Below are positions 9,691 to 20,844 of a DNA stretch of 64,000 nt, piece by piece (the stretch's first letter is position 1; every line of letters begins with the position of its first letter). The stretch is taken from the NCBI RefSeq assembly GCF_000017165.1, contig NC_009634.1, forward strand, positions 1,348,552 through 1,412,551. The letters run 5' to 3'. A program made the position numbers and the translations under genes. The notes beneath the pieces were generated by a model that saw only the letters and a list, made by a program, of their open reading frames with translations, was not told the DNA's origin and searched no databases. This DNA is from Methanococcus vannielii SB (GTDB lineage Archaea > AGJL01 > Methanococci > Methanococcales > Methanococcaceae).

Positions 9691-10254
9691 ATGAAACAGG
9701 AAGTCGTAATAACGTCAGGAAATTTAAATCAAGCACCAATGGGTGCATTTTTAAGTGATAATAATGTGTTACTCCACGTTTTTGAAGGTTCCCATACATA
9801 TGAAAACTTGAAAGTCGATAAATTTTATATCTTAAACATTTGTAGCCCCTATCTGGTTGCAAAAGCAGTTTTAGACGATGATTTTGATAGTGAATTTCTA
9901 AATTTGGACGGTAAAAAAATTCCTTATTTAAAAGATGCATATAAAATACTGCTTATAGAAGTTACTGGCCGAAAATTTGTAGAATATAAAAATATTTATG
10001 GAAAATCTAAATTAATGGTTGTTAATGGGATTAATATTTCTGAAAGTGTTTTAAACGATGATTATAGTCCTTACAGCCGTGCAGAAGGGGCATTAGTCGA
10101 AATGGCAGTAATTTATTCGAGATTGGGGATTTTAAATGGTACTAAAAAGCAGGAAGCTTATTTAAATATGAAAATTTTCATGGAAATAGTTAAAAAAGTA
10201 GGTTCTACTAAACATTTAGAACTTGGAAGAAGATTTTTAACAGCTAAATTATAA
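9691..10254 (+). CDS. DUF447 family protein
   Basis: A conserved archaeal protein of about 187 residues, with no biochemical function I can state. The N-terminal half has the split-barrel pattern of flavin-binding proteins (NQAPMGAFL, FEGSHTYENL, FYILNICSPYLVAKA), and the second half is helical, with SPYSRAEGALVEMAVIYSRL. These features match Pfam DUF447 as I recall it. I place the start at ATG 9691; TTG 9673 and GTG 9682 are in frame, but without a better ribosome binding site. It reads toward rfcL, 30 bases downstream. Confidence 0.75.
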   Translation: MKQEVVITSGNLNQAPMGAFLSDNNVLLHVFEGSHTYENLKVDKFYILNICSPYLVAKAVLDDDFDSEFLNLDGKKIPYLKDAYKILLIEVTGRKFVEYKNIYGKSKLMVVNGINISESVLNDDYSPYSRAEGALVEMAVIYSRLGILNGTKKQEAYLNMKIFMEIVKKVGSTKHLELGRRFLTAKL

Positions 10255-10284
10255 TATTCAGTCAAAAGTTTACCGGTGTTATAA

Positions 10285-11763
10285 ATGGAAGAATGGGTTG
10301 AAAAATACAGGCCGAAATCTTTAAATGATGTTGCAGGACATTCTAAGACAAAAGAAGCACTTTGTTACTGGATAGAGTCATTTATAAGGGGCAATAAGCA
10401 AAAACCGGTTCTGCTTTTTGGCCCCCCTGGAAGCGGAAAAACTACAATGGCACATGCTATTGCAAATGACTATAATTTTGACGTTATTGAACTAAATGCC
10501 AGTGATAAGAGAAATAAGGATGTAATATCCCAAGTTGTTGGAACTGCAGCAACTTCAAAATCACTTACTGGAAAAAGGACACTGATAGTTTTAGACGAAG
10601 TAGATGGCCTTTCTGGAAATGATGATAGAGGAGGGGTTTCAGAAATTATAAAAGTTCTGAAAAATGCTGAAAATCCGGTAATTTTGACGGCAAATGATGT
10701 TTATAAACCTGCACTAAGTAGTTTAAGGAATTCTGTAACTATGGTGGATGCAGGTTCTGTTCACACAAATTCAATTCCCCCGGTTTTGAGAAAAATTGCA
10801 TTAAAAGAAGGGTTTGAAATCGATGAAAAAGTTATTAAATTAATTTCTAGTCATGCAGGCGGAGATTTAAGGGCTGCAATCAACGACTTACAGGCCCTTT
10901 TAACTGGCGGTTCGATAGAAATTGAAGATGCAAAAAATTTACCTGATAGAGATAGTGAAAAAAGTATTTTTGATGCAATACGGATAATAATGAAAACAAC
11001 GCACTACGATATTGCAACTTCCGCTACAGTTGATTTAAAAGAAGAACTGGGGACAGTTAGTGAATGGATTTCTGAGAATTTGCCAAAAGAGTATTTAAAA
11101 TATGGTGACCTTGCGAAAGGTTATGATTATCTCTCAAAATCCGATGTATTTTTAGGAAGGGTCTATCGAAGGCAATATTTTGGACTATGGCGGTATGCAT
11201 CGGCTTTAATGACTGCAGGAACTGCTCTTTCAAAGGAAGATAAGTATCGGGGATTTACAAGGTATTCTCCTCCGACAGTATTTACAAAATTAAGTCGTAC
11301 TAAAGTTGCAAGGGAAAAATTAAAAGAAATATTAAAAAAAATAGGGATAAAAACACATACTTCTATAAAGGGTGCTAGAAGTACCCTTGATTTTTTATAT
11401 GTCATATTTGAGTCAAATTTGCAAATGGCTACAGATTTAACTTTATATTATGAATTTACGAAAGAAGAAGTTGAATTTTTAACAAATAAAAAAATTTCAA
11501 AGGACATTTTTTCGATAATTGAATGTGAAAAAACAAAAAAAACAGATGACAAAAATTTAATGAAAAAAGATTTAGAAGAAGATACGTTTAAAGAAAAAAC
11601 AAATGAAATAATGCCCGTAATTCCTAAGCGTCCAAAAATTTCAGATAATCAGATTTCAGAAATCCTTACTAAAGATAATAATCCAAAAGATGACGTTAAA
11701 AAAGCTTCAAAAAAACCAGAAAGTACTTCAAAAAAACAGGCAACCCTTGATAAATTTTTTTAA
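10285..11763 (+). CDS. rfcL: Replication factor C large subunit
   Basis: The large subunit of the clamp loader that opens PCNA and places it on primed DNA. Residues 1-10 read MEEWVEKYRP, the RFC N-terminal signature. Walker A GPPGSGKTT is at 46-54, and Walker B LIVLDEVDGL is near residue 110. An AAA+ lid and a helical collar follow. The roughly 80-residue C-terminal tail is charged and of low complexity, and the last eight residues, QATLDKFF, form a PCNA-interacting (PIP) box. The 492-residue length suits a methanococcal RfcL. Confidence 0.96.
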   Translation: MEEWVEKYRPKSLNDVAGHSKTKEALCYWIESFIRGNKQKPVLLFGPPGSGKTTMAHAIANDYNFDVIELNASDKRNKDVISQVVGTAATSKSLTGKRTLIVLDEVDGLSGNDDRGGVSEIIKVLKNAENPVILTANDVYKPALSSLRNSVTMVDAGSVHTNSIPPVLRKIALKEGFEIDEKVIKLISSHAGGDLRAAINDLQALLTGGSIEIEDAKNLPDRDSEKSIFDAIRIIMKTTHYDIATSATVDLKEELGTVSEWISENLPKEYLKYGDLAKGYDYLSKSDVFLGRVYRRQYFGLWRYASALMTAGTALSKEDKYRGFTRYSPPTVFTKLSRTKVAREKLKEILKKIGIKTHTSIKGARSTLDFLYVIFESNLQMATDLTLYYEFTKEEVEFLTNKKISKDIFSIIECEKTKKTDDKNLMKKDLEEDTFKEKTNEIMPVIPKRPKISDNQISEILTKDNNPKDDVKKASKKPESTSKKQATLDKFF

Positions 11764-11775
11764 GCTAAAAATAAT

Positions 11776-12810
11776 TTAATTTTTATTTTTAACTTTTTTA
11801 TTCAGTATCTTAAAATCGATTACAAACACGTACTCTCGTGGAGAATATGACTTAACTATTCTTTTTTCAATAACTTCAAATTCACATTTTTCGCTAAATA
11901 ATTCAATTCCCTCATCAAAATCCCCACCAACCATATAGTAATGGATTATTCCATCATCTGCAACTATTTCAAGTGCTTTATCTACAAATTCATGTGCATA
12001 TTTTGGAAGGTTCATTATAACACGGCTTCCTTTAACGTTTACATTCCTTACATCGTCTAAAATTGGAATTATTTTATTTTCAAGATTATTTAACTTGATA
12101 TTTTCCTTTAAAAGGGCAATTCCATCTGGGTTAATATCTATTGAATATATTTTTTCTGCACTTTTACACGCAATTGAGTATGGGCCAACTCCACAGAACA
12201 TATCTACCACTATGTCGTCAGGCGTTACGAGCTCCATTATCCGTTTTCTCTCCCATCCAAGTCTTGGGGAAAAATAAACCTTAGAAACATCAACAAAAAG
12301 TTTGTAGCCGTTTTCTTTATATTTCGTTAGTGTTTTTTTCTCTCCTGAAAGGTGTTCTAAATCCCTTACTCTAAAATTTCCCTTTACATCACTTTCTCTT
12401 CTAAATACCGTTTTTACGGAAGGTATTAATCTTAAAGCAGTTTCTCCAATTTCAATTCTTAATTTCGGGTCAATATCATTAGAAATTTGTAATATGACGA
12501 TATCGCCAATTATATCATAAGCATGAGCAATTAAATCGTTTTCAACTTCATTTTTAAAGTTATTTAATAAATATTCTTTAAAACTCATCTTTTTTTCAAG
12601 ATCTATTTTTTCAAGTGCGTTTTCAAAAATTTCAAAACTAATGTCCTGATTTTTCAAAATACTCTTGTTAAATTCAGCAGTGGTTAGTGGAATATATAAA
12701 AATCCATCTTCTTTTTTTAATTTATATGATTTATTAAGTAAATTATTATCTAGGAGGATTTTTCGAATTATTTCTCCGTTTTTAGCATTAATTTTAATAC
12801 AGAATACCAC
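11776..12810 (-). CDS. trm5: tRNA (guanine37-N1)-methyltransferase Trm5
   Basis: Methylates G37 next to the anticodon to prevent frameshifting. The 344-residue protein has the Trm5 layout: a small N-terminal domain, a middle domain ending in FRVRDLEHLSGEK, and a Rossmann methylase with VDMFCGVGPYSIA near residues 200-213 and the NLPKYAHEF catalytic motif near 265. The start is GTG at 12810 after CGGTGAAA. Its stop lies 12 bases from that of convergent rfcL. The presence of an N-terminal D1-like region suggests Trm5b, but I cannot be sure. Confidence 0.92.
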   Translation of the reverse strand: MVFCIKINAKNGEIIRKILLDNNLLNKSYKLKKEDGFLYIPLTTAEFNKSILKNQDISFEIFENALEKIDLEKKMSFKEYLLNNFKNEVENDLIAHAYDIIGDIVILQISNDIDPKLRIEIGETALRLIPSVKTVFRRESDVKGNFRVRDLEHLSGEKKTLTKYKENGYKLFVDVSKVYFSPRLGWERKRIMELVTPDDIVVDMFCGVGPYSIACKSAEKIYSIDINPDGIALLKENIKLNNLENKIIPILDDVRNVNVKGSRVIMNLPKYAHEFVDKALEIVADDGIIHYYMVGGDFDEGIELFSEKCEFEVIEKRIVKSYSPREYVFVIDFKILNKKVKNKN

Positions 12811-12867
12811 TATTTCACCGTTATTTACTTAAATTTCCAAATGGATTATAAATTACGTAAAATTCAT

Positions 12868-13242
12868 TTAAAGACTGTTTTTTAATTTATAGTAGTGATA
12901 TTCAACCGTCTTAATTGGTATTTTCGTAATTTCAGAAATTTCTTTTGGATTTTTTTGCATATATTTTTTTATAATTTCTCTTTTATTTGTTGGCCTTCCA
13001 GTAATTGGTTTTATTGATTCAATTTCTATCCCAATTTCTTTTAAAGCACCTATTATTTTTTTATTTGTTCGTTTAAACTTTGATTCGGGTAAAAGTATTG
13101 TTTTAACCTCGCACCGTTCCAAAAGTTCAATTATTAAATTTTTCGTTAGTTCTTTATTTATATAAATGGTGTCTTCTTCCGAATTTAAAAATTCGATTTT
13201 TCTAGCAAATTCTTCAAAAGACTTGCCCCTTAAATATCTCAT
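12868..13242 (-). CDS. Small helix-turn-helix protein, function unknown
   Basis: A 124-residue protein I cannot name. The N-terminal part is a mixed alpha/beta region (DTIYINKELTKNLI, VKTILLPESKF). The C-terminus, after GRPTNKREIIKKYM, has a helix-turn-helix shape: EISEITKIPIKTVEYHYYKLK. The YHYYKL helix looks like a recognition helix of winged-helix regulators. It could be a local transcription regulator or a small nucleic-acid-binding protein. It lies between gap and trm5 on the same strand, with a TTTA microsatellite between it and gap. Confidence 0.55.
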   Translation of the reverse strand: MRYLRGKSFEEFARKIEFLNSEEDTIYINKELTKNLIIELLERCEVKTILLPESKFKRTNKKIIGALKEIGIEIESIKPITGRPTNKREIIKKYMQKNPKEISEITKIPIKTVEYHYYKLKNSL

Positions 13243-13290
13243 TATATCACGTGTAAATTTATCTAAGAATGTAAAAATAGATAAAAAAGC

Positions 13291-14350
<1,060 letters not shown>

Positions 14351-14592
14351 AAAACCACCATTTTAAATATTTTTATATTTCAAGTTACGTAATTTATTAA
14401 TCATCAATTCCCCTTATTTTGAAATATATATGGTATCCAAATCTCCTAAATATATCTATATCATGATTACTTTATATATTCGTTTTGAAAAACCGTAATA
14501 GATTTTACAAAGATATATTAATAAAGTTCCATAATTCTTTTGTATCATCCATTTATCTTAATAAATTTTACGAATAATTATGGAGGATTTTT

Positions 14593-16584
14593 ATGAAACA
14601 TCTAGTTACAACGGCACTAGCTTATACGAACGGGCCTTTACACTTAGGGCATGCAAGAAGCACGTATATTCCCGCAGATATTTTTACAAGGTATTTAAGG
14701 CTTAAAAGAGAGAATGTATTTCACGTAGGGGGGACTGATAATCATGGGGTTCCAATTACCCTTAAAGCGGAGAAAGAAGGTGTAACTCCTTTAGATATTG
14801 TTGATAGATACCACAATGCAATTAAAGAAGATTTAGATAGCTTAAACGTATCTTTTGACAGTTTTGGAAGAACCCATAGTGACATCCATATTGAAACTGC
14901 CCAAGAATTTTACAAAACCCTAAAAGAAAACGGGTACATTTATGAAAAAGAAATAGAGCAATTTTACTGTGAAAAATGTAGTATGAGCCTTGCAGATAGG
15001 TATGTCGAAGGAAAATGTCCATTTTGTGAAGGTGAGGCAAGGGGCGACCACTGCGAAGTTTGTGGGAGACATTTAGAACCTACTGAGCTTTTAGAACCCT
15101 ACTGTATTCACTGTAATTCAAAACCCGAAATAAAAAAATCAATACACTATTTTTTTAAATTAAGCGCAATGAAGGAAGAATTAACCGAATACATTACAAA
15201 TGCAAAAGAAATGCCCGAACATGTAAAAAACATGGCTTTAAGATGGATTGAAGAGCTACACGACTGGGATGTTTCAAGAAATTTAACTTGGGGAGTTCCA
15301 ATTCCTAAAAGCAATGGTCAAGTGATGTATGTTTGGATTGAAGCCCCTATTGGTTACGTTTCATTTACAAAAGAACTTGGTGAGATTTGGAAGGATTACT
15401 GGATTAGTAAGGATGTTCAATCTAAAATAACTCATTTTATAGGAAAAGATATAACTGTACATCATGCCGTATTCTGGCCAGGTATTTTAAAAGGTGTTAA
15501 AAACTATAAAATGCCAGATTCCGTTGTTAGCGGCGGCTATTTAACTTTAGAAAATAAAAAAATGAGTACGAGTAAGAATTGGGTAGTTTGGGTTAAAGAT
15601 TTTGTTGAAAAATTCAGTCCGGATTATTTACGGTATTTTTTAATGGTAAATGCACCATTGAATAGGGATACTGATTTTTCATGGGATGATTTTCAGAAAC
15701 GAATTAATACTGAATTAATTGATATTATCGGGAATTTTAGCCATAGGACACTCGTATTTACCGAAAGAAAGTTTGGAAAAATTCCTAATGTTCAAAAGGA
15801 TACATTAAAAGAAGAAGATTTATTGTTAATTAGAAAATGTGAAAAAACCACTGAAACATTCGATAAATTAATTCGAGAGTATAATTTCAAAGATGCAATA
15901 ATGGAAATCATTCTTCTTTCAAAGGAAGGAAATGCATACTTTCAAGCAATGCAACCCTGGGCAATAACTGATGAAGAACGGCTAAAAGAAGTAATGTATA
16001 CCTGTTGTACCACTTTAAAATACATAGTGTACCTTTTAAGTCCATTCATGCCTGTAAAAACGGGAGAACTTCTTGATTTAATGAATGAAGAACTTGACCT
16101 TGAAATTAGAGGAAATGACCTTAAAAAACCAAAAGTCATATTTACAAAATTGGAAGAAATGGATATTTTAAAAATGAAGGAAAAACTAAACTCTGAAATA
16201 AAATTTGAAGAGAAAGTTAGCAAAAATGAAAAAACCGCTAAAAAAACAGGTGCAAAAATGGAATTAATAGATATCGAATACTTTACAAAAGTAGATTTAA
16301 GAGTTGGAAAGGTTTTAGAAGTTGAAGATGTTAAAAAATCTAAAAAACTTTATAAAATAATCGTAGATTTAGGCAATGAACAAAGACAAATAATTTCAGG
16401 CTTAAAAGGTGATTATGAAGTTGAAGAATTAATTGGAAAGAACGTAATAGTTATATGTAACCTTAAACCTGCAAAATTGTGCGGCGTAGAATCTGAAGGA
16501 ATGCTTTTAGCAGCTGAAAGTGATGGCATTGTAAGCCTTTTAAATATTGACAGGGAAATTTCTCTCGGAAGTAAAATACACTAA
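14593..16584 (+). CDS. metG: Methionyl-tRNA synthetase
   Basis: Charges tRNA-Met, including the initiator encoded at 54.9-55.1 kb in this window. The 663-residue class I enzyme has HLGH at residues 17-20 and KMSTS near 323. Between them is a zinc-knuckle insert with four CxxC pairs (CEKC, CPFC, CEVC, CIHC). From about residue 555 it carries a fused EMAPII-like tRNA-binding domain ([21 protein letters not shown]), which in some archaea is a separate protein. The ATG follows TGGAGGAT, a strong ribosome binding site. Confidence 0.96.
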   Translation: MKHLVTTALAYTNGPLHLGHARSTYIPADIFTRYLRLKRENVFHVGGTDNHGVPITLKAEKEGVTPLDIVDRYHNAIKEDLDSLNVSFDSFGRTHSDIHIETAQEFYKTLKENGYIYEKEIEQFYCEKCSMSLADRYVEGKCPFCEGEARGDHCEVCGRHLEPTELLEPYCIHCNSKPEIKKSIHYFFKLSAMKEELTEYITNAKEMPEHVKNMALRWIEELHDWDVSRNLTWGVPIPKSNGQVMYVWIEAPIGYVSFTKELGEIWKDYWISKDVQSKITHFIGKDITVHHAVFWPGILKGVKNYKMPDSVVSGGYLTLENKKMSTSKNWVVWVKDFVEKFSPDYLRYFLMVNAPLNRDTDFSWDDFQKRINTELIDIIGNFSHRTLVFTERKFGKIPNVQKDTLKEEDLLLIRKCEKTTETFDKLIREYNFKDAIMEIILLSKEGNAYFQAMQPWAITDEERLKEVMYTCCTTLKYIVYLLSPFMPVKTGELLDLMNEELDLEIRGNDLKKPKVIFTKLEEMDILKMKEKLNSEIKFEEKVSKNEKTAKKTGAKMELIDIEYFTKVDLRVGKVLEVEDVKKSKKLYKIIVDLGNEQRQIISGLKGDYEVEELIGKNVIVICNLKPAKLCGVESEGMLLAAESDGIVSLLNIDREISLGSKIH

Positions 16585-16733
16585 AAACATCTTTTTATGT
16601 CTTTTTAACATATTTAATTTATTATATTTAAATAACCTTATTTTTAGAATCGTTTAAAAAGGTTTTTATTGTACTCTAAATATAATAATACCTAACGTTG
16701 TATAGAATTTTAAATCAAGCTAGGAGGGAATTT

Positions 16734-18251
16734 ATGCTGTTTTTGAATGCAAAGTTTATAGATCTCGATTTAGGTGCAAATGCGGTTATCGTAAATGAAG
16801 AGGATTTGAAGGGAACCTCCTACTACCCTCAAGACCGGGTTTTGATAGAATCACACAGCGGTTCTGTTTTAGGAATACTTTATTCAACTAAAACTATGGT
16901 TCAAAAAGGTGAAGTTGGAATACCTGTGCGTAAAATGAAAGGTATTTCTTTAAAAGAGGGTGAAGAAGTAAATTTAAGGCATGCTGAAAAACCCGAATCA
17001 ATTCAATTTATAAAGAAAAAAATGGATGGCCAAGTGCTTTCTCCAAATGAAATAAGGACAATAATTGATGAAATAGTCTCAAAAAAGCTTTCAAATATCG
17101 AACTTGCAGCATTTGTTACGTCAACATATGTAAACGGAATGAATATGGAAGAAATTGTCGAAATGACAAAAAGAATGGCTGAAACTGGGGACATGATTTC
17201 ATGGGAAAAAAGTCTTGTTGTAGATATTCACAGTATCGGCGGAGTTCCTGGAAATAAGTATGCACTTCTTTCAATTCCAATTCTTGCAGCCGCAGGAATT
17301 ACAATTCCAAAAACATCTTCAAGAGCAATTACGTCACCAGCAGGTACTGCTGACGTTATGGAAGTTTTAACAAATGTAGAGCTAGATGAGGAAGAATTAA
17401 AAAGAGTTGTAAAAGCAACAAACGGCTGTTTGGTATGGGGTGGAGGAGTTAACTTAGCACCTGCAGATGACATTATAATCAATGTTGAAAGACCTGTTTC
17501 AATAGATCCTCAACCACAACTTCTTGCAAGTGTAATGGCTAAAAAAGTTGCAACGGGTATTAAATACGCAGTAATAGATATTCCCGTTGGAAAAGGCGTT
17601 AAAATTAAAAATGAAGCAGAAGGTGCTAAATTAGCAAGAAAATTCATTGAATTAGGAGAATTATTAAATATCCGAGTTGAATGTGTTTTAACTTATGGGG
17701 GACAACCATTAGGACGTGCAATCGGGCCGGCATTAGAGGCAAAAGAAGCCTTGGAAGCATTAACTGATCCAAAAAGTGCACCAAAAAGTTTAATTGAAAA
17801 AGCCATATCCTTAGCAGGAATACTGCTTGAACTTGGTGGTTCAGCACAAATTGGGGATGGACAAAAGTTAGCATGGGAAATACTTGAATCAGGACGCGCA
17901 CTTGAAAAATTCAACCAGATTATAGTCGAACAAGGTGGGACTCCGAAAAAACCGGAGGAAATTGAACTTGGAAAATATGTTGAAGAAGTTCGTTCCCCAA
18001 TTGACGGCTACATTGTAGGGATAAATAATACTTCAATAACAAACGTTGTAAAAGAAGCTGGGGCTCCAAGGGATAAAAAAGCAGGTCTTCTTTTAAATGC
18101 AAAAATTGGAAATAAGGTAAAACGTGGTGACATATTATACACGATATATTCAGGCTCTGAAGAGAGATTAAATTCAGCAGTTAATCTTGCAAGAAGGGTT
18201 TACCCGGTAAATGTTGAAGGAATGATGATTGAAAGAATAAGTAAATTTTAA
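16734..18251 (+). CDS. AMP phosphorylase
   Basis: Phosphorolyses AMP to adenine and ribose 1,5-bisphosphate, feeding the archaeal type III RuBisCO route of nucleotide salvage. The 505-residue protein is a thymidine-phosphorylase homologue with an extra N-terminal domain of about 85 residues, typical of archaeal AMPpase. Conserved stretches are SIGGVPGNKYALL, SRAITSPAGTADVME and GGGVNLAPADD. The ATG at 16734 has GGAGGG just upstream; the ATG at 16698 is rejected because it lies ahead of that ribosome binding site and adds a non-family extension. Confidence 0.9.
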   Translation: MLFLNAKFIDLDLGANAVIVNEEDLKGTSYYPQDRVLIESHSGSVLGILYSTKTMVQKGEVGIPVRKMKGISLKEGEEVNLRHAEKPESIQFIKKKMDGQVLSPNEIRTIIDEIVSKKLSNIELAAFVTSTYVNGMNMEEIVEMTKRMAETGDMISWEKSLVVDIHSIGGVPGNKYALLSIPILAAAGITIPKTSSRAITSPAGTADVMEVLTNVELDEEELKRVVKATNGCLVWGGGVNLAPADDIIINVERPVSIDPQPQLLASVMAKKVATGIKYAVIDIPVGKGVKIKNEAEGAKLARKFIELGELLNIRVECVLTYGGQPLGRAIGPALEAKEALEALTDPKSAPKSLIEKAISLAGILLELGGSAQIGDGQKLAWEILESGRALEKFNQIIVEQGGTPKKPEEIELGKYVEEVRSPIDGYIVGINNTSITNVVKEAGAPRDKKAGLLLNAKIGNKVKRGDILYTIYSGSEERLNSAVNLARRVYPVNVEGMMIERISKF

Positions 18252-18368
18252 ACCTTTTTATATTTTAAATTTTATATTTATTTTAAATTTTATAATTAAA
18301 ATTAAATAGAAAAAGTTTCTTATAGTAAATAAACTCGTTTTACTATTATTTATTTTTACGGTGAATAT

Positions 18369-19175
18369 ATGGATATTATGCTAATGATAAAAGATTTTAT
18401 ATATCGCTATTATATTTACCCGATAGAGGCAAAACAAGGCTATAATTTAATTCAAACTGCTACATATGGGGTATTTCTTTTTTTTATGGTTTATTTATTT
18501 TATAAAGTATGTTTAAAATTAAAAATAACTGTCGATAGGCAATTTGCGGAAGTAACTGTATTTTATATAATACTTATAACACTTATGAGGTCACTAGTTG
18601 ATGCAGGATTTTTTCCAAGATTATATTATACAGTAACACCGGGAATAGTTGTATTTGTCGGCATTTATTACATGCTTTCAATAATTATTTCAGGAACCAT
18701 ATTAAAAAAGAAATATTATTTACTTTCAATAATAATGGCAATCGTTCCAATTTTGTACATGTTTTTCGAGTTTTCTACTAGAATAACGCAAATTGAATCG
18801 GTCGCTTATGTCTTTGGAATTCTTAGTACAAGCTACCTTTTAGCACTATTTATTATAGAAAAAATAAAAAAAGTAAAGTTAGATAGAATTGACAAATATG
18901 CAATATTTTCACAACTTGTCGATGCTGCTGCAACTTCTGTTGGCATTGGAATATATGGTTACTGGGAACAACATCCAATTCCAAGACTACTAATGGATTA
19001 TTTTGGGCCTTATTCAATAATACCTGTGAAATTAATGGTTGCCTATTTTGTACTTGATGTATTTAACAAAGAAGTTAAGGATGATAATCTAAGAAATATT
19101 TTAAAAATAACAGTAATGGCATTAGGACTTGCACCGGGTCTTAGAAATCTTTTTAGGATGATAATGGGTGTTTAA
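18369..19175 (+). CDS. DUF63 family membrane protein
   Basis: A 268-residue integral membrane protein with about seven or eight hydrophobic segments. Typical blocks of the archaeal DUF63 family are visible: AKQGYNLIQTATYGVF near the N-terminus, RSLVDAGFFPRLYYTVTPGI in the middle, and DAAATSVGIGIYGYWEQH and LGLAPGLRNLFRMIMG in the last third. No substrate or reaction is known to me. The start is ATG after GGTGAATAT. It is followed by the DUF2097 gene after 46 bases on the same strand. Confidence 0.75.
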   Translation: MDIMLMIKDFIYRYYIYPIEAKQGYNLIQTATYGVFLFFMVYLFYKVCLKLKITVDRQFAEVTVFYIILITLMRSLVDAGFFPRLYYTVTPGIVVFVGIYYMLSIIISGTILKKKYYLLSIIMAIVPILYMFFEFSTRITQIESVAYVFGILSTSYLLALFIIEKIKKVKLDRIDKYAIFSQLVDAAATSVGIGIYGYWEQHPIPRLLMDYFGPYSIIPVKLMVAYFVLDVFNKEVKDDNLRNILKITVMALGLAPGLRNLFRMIMGV

Positions 19176-19221
19176 ATATAAATAATGATAAAATGCTTTT
19201 TAGGTTATATTGGTGATATTT

Positions 19222-19494
19222 ATGGAAGAAATAGTAATTAAAATGACAGAAGAAAAAATGGAGGACTACATGAAAACAAACGTTCAAGAAGGTGACCATA
19301 TAGAAGTTTATTTTGGTAGATGTCACGTTGAAGGAACTGTTGACTCAAAAGAAGACGGTTTTTTTAGGGTGGATACCGATAACAAATCAATGGGGCTCAT
19401 GGAATTTGATATTGGAAACATTGCAAGAGATGTTTTAGAAATCGTACACATCAATGAAGAAAAAGATAAAAAAGTAATTTTAGTTATAGAATAA
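19222..19494 (+). CDS. DUF2097-like small protein
   Basis: A 90-residue soluble protein of unknown role, resembling the methanogen family DUF2097 as I recall it. It has an N-terminal helix (EEKMEDYMKTN) and then a small beta-barrel-like stretch, GDHIEVYFGRCHVEGTV, ending in LEIVHINEEKDKKVILVIE. The ATG at 19222 follows GGTGATATT at the normal spacing; an earlier in-frame start at 19210 lies before that site. It sits between DUF63 and cbiC on the same strand. Confidence 0.65.
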   Translation: MEEIVIKMTEEKMEDYMKTNVQEGDHIEVYFGRCHVEGTVDSKEDGFFRVDTDNKSMGLMEFDIGNIARDVLEIVHINEEKDKKVILVIE

Positions 19495-19521
19495 AAATTT
19501 AAGATTTTTTCAAGTGATAGC

Positions 19522-20160
19522 GTGTTTATGGGAGCTACTACAAAGGACGGAATGGATATTGCAGATAAATCACGAGAAATTGTAAAACGTAAAATATTTG
19601 AAGTACTAAATGAAAAAATAGATTTATATTCTGATGAAGAGATGGGGTTAATTGAAAGAGTAGTTCATGCTACGGCTGACCCAGAATACGCAAAATTAAT
19701 TTTATTTAACAATGGGCCCATAAAAAATTGTTTAGATGCGTTAAATAACAAAAAACCAATAATTACGGATATTTCAATGGTAAAAGCCGGAATAAGATAT
19801 AATAACATAGTATGCACTATTTCAGATAAAGAAACATTTGAATATGCAAAAAAATACGGAATTACAAGGGCAGTTGCATCTATTCGGTCGCTAAAAGACG
19901 AAATTGATGGAGGAATTATTGTAATTGGGAATGCACCTACTGCACTACTTGAAGTCATACGACTATACAATGAAGAAAAAATACGGCCCAAACTAGTTTT
20001 GGGCGTACCAGTTGGTTTTGTAAAGGCATCCGAATCAAAGGAATTACTTAGAACATTAAATATACCGTCAATTTCAACAATTGGCCCAAAGGGGGGAACC
20101 CCTATTGCAGTTTCGCTCATGAATGGCATTATTGCATTAAGTAAAAATGAAAGAATTTAA
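19522..20160 (+). CDS. cbiC: Cobalt-precorrin-8 methylmutase
   Basis: Moves the C11 methyl group to C12 to make (cobalt-)hydrogenobyrinate in cobamide synthesis. The 212-residue protein has the family's active-site histidine in VVHATADPEYA (H49) and the conserved IITDISMVKAGI and GNAPTALLEVIRL stretches. GTG at 19522 is chosen because GTGA precedes it with four bases between; ATG at 19528 is the alternative. It follows the DUF2097 gene by 27 bases. Confidence 0.92.
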   Translation: MFMGATTKDGMDIADKSREIVKRKIFEVLNEKIDLYSDEEMGLIERVVHATADPEYAKLILFNNGPIKNCLDALNNKKPIITDISMVKAGIRYNNIVCTISDKETFEYAKKYGITRAVASIRSLKDEIDGGIIVIGNAPTALLEVIRLYNEEKIRPKLVLGVPVGFVKASESKELLRTLNIPSISTIGPKGGTPIAVSLMNGIIALSKNERI

Positions 20161-20192
20161 AATCTAAGATTTAAAATTTAATAATTTTTAAA

Positions 20193-20585
20193 TTATTCCA
20201 TTATTCTATCATAAATAGAATCTAAATCCACGTTTATAGGGTCTTTTAAAACGTAAACTGGATATCCCTCGTTTTCATATCTTGGAATAATGTGAAAATG
20301 AACGTGGGGAACCTCTTGACCGGAAACTTTTTTATTATTATTTAAAATATTAAAGCCATCCATTTTTAAGTTTTTTAACTGTTTTACAACCTTATAAATT
20401 ACTTCCATCATTTCACACGCTAGTTCTTTTGGAAGTTCGTCAAAAGTTTCAAAATGTTCTTTAGGGATTATTAGTGTATGTCCAACAGCCCTTGGAAATG
20501 CATCCATAAATGCTAAAAATTTCTCGTCTTCATAGATTATTCTTGCAGGAATATCTCCTTTAACAATACTACAAAAAATACACAT
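20193..20585 (-). CDS. HIT family hydrolase
   Basis: A histidine-triad nucleotide-binding protein, probably hydrolysing nucleoside phosphoramidates or dinucleoside polyphosphates. The 130-residue protein starts MCIFCSIVKGDIPARIIYED and has the triad HVHFHIIPR near residues 93-101, with an N-terminal CxxC. It is convergent with cbiC. The exact substrate cannot be read from the sequence. Confidence 0.9.
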   Translation of the reverse strand: MCIFCSIVKGDIPARIIYEDEKFLAFMDAFPRAVGHTLIIPKEHFETFDELPKELACEMMEVIYKVVKQLKNLKMDGFNILNNNKKVSGQEVPHVHFHIIPRYENEGYPVYVLKDPINVDLDSIYDRIME

Positions 20586-20844
20586 GGGTACTCACCATAA
20601 ATTTTTCAAAATAGCAATATGATTTAAAAAGTATAAAAATATGATTCAAAAAGTATTCAGCCTTAAATACACCTATGATATATATGATATATTAAATATG
20701 GTTTTTTATATACGGATATTTTTTAGTAACCTTTAGTAATTTTTATAGTTTAAAATTGAGAAATTGGGGGCATAATTTTCCTTTATCGTTAAAGTACCGT
20801 AAAGTTTAATAAGTTATTTCATTTATGGAATATAAGGTGAATTT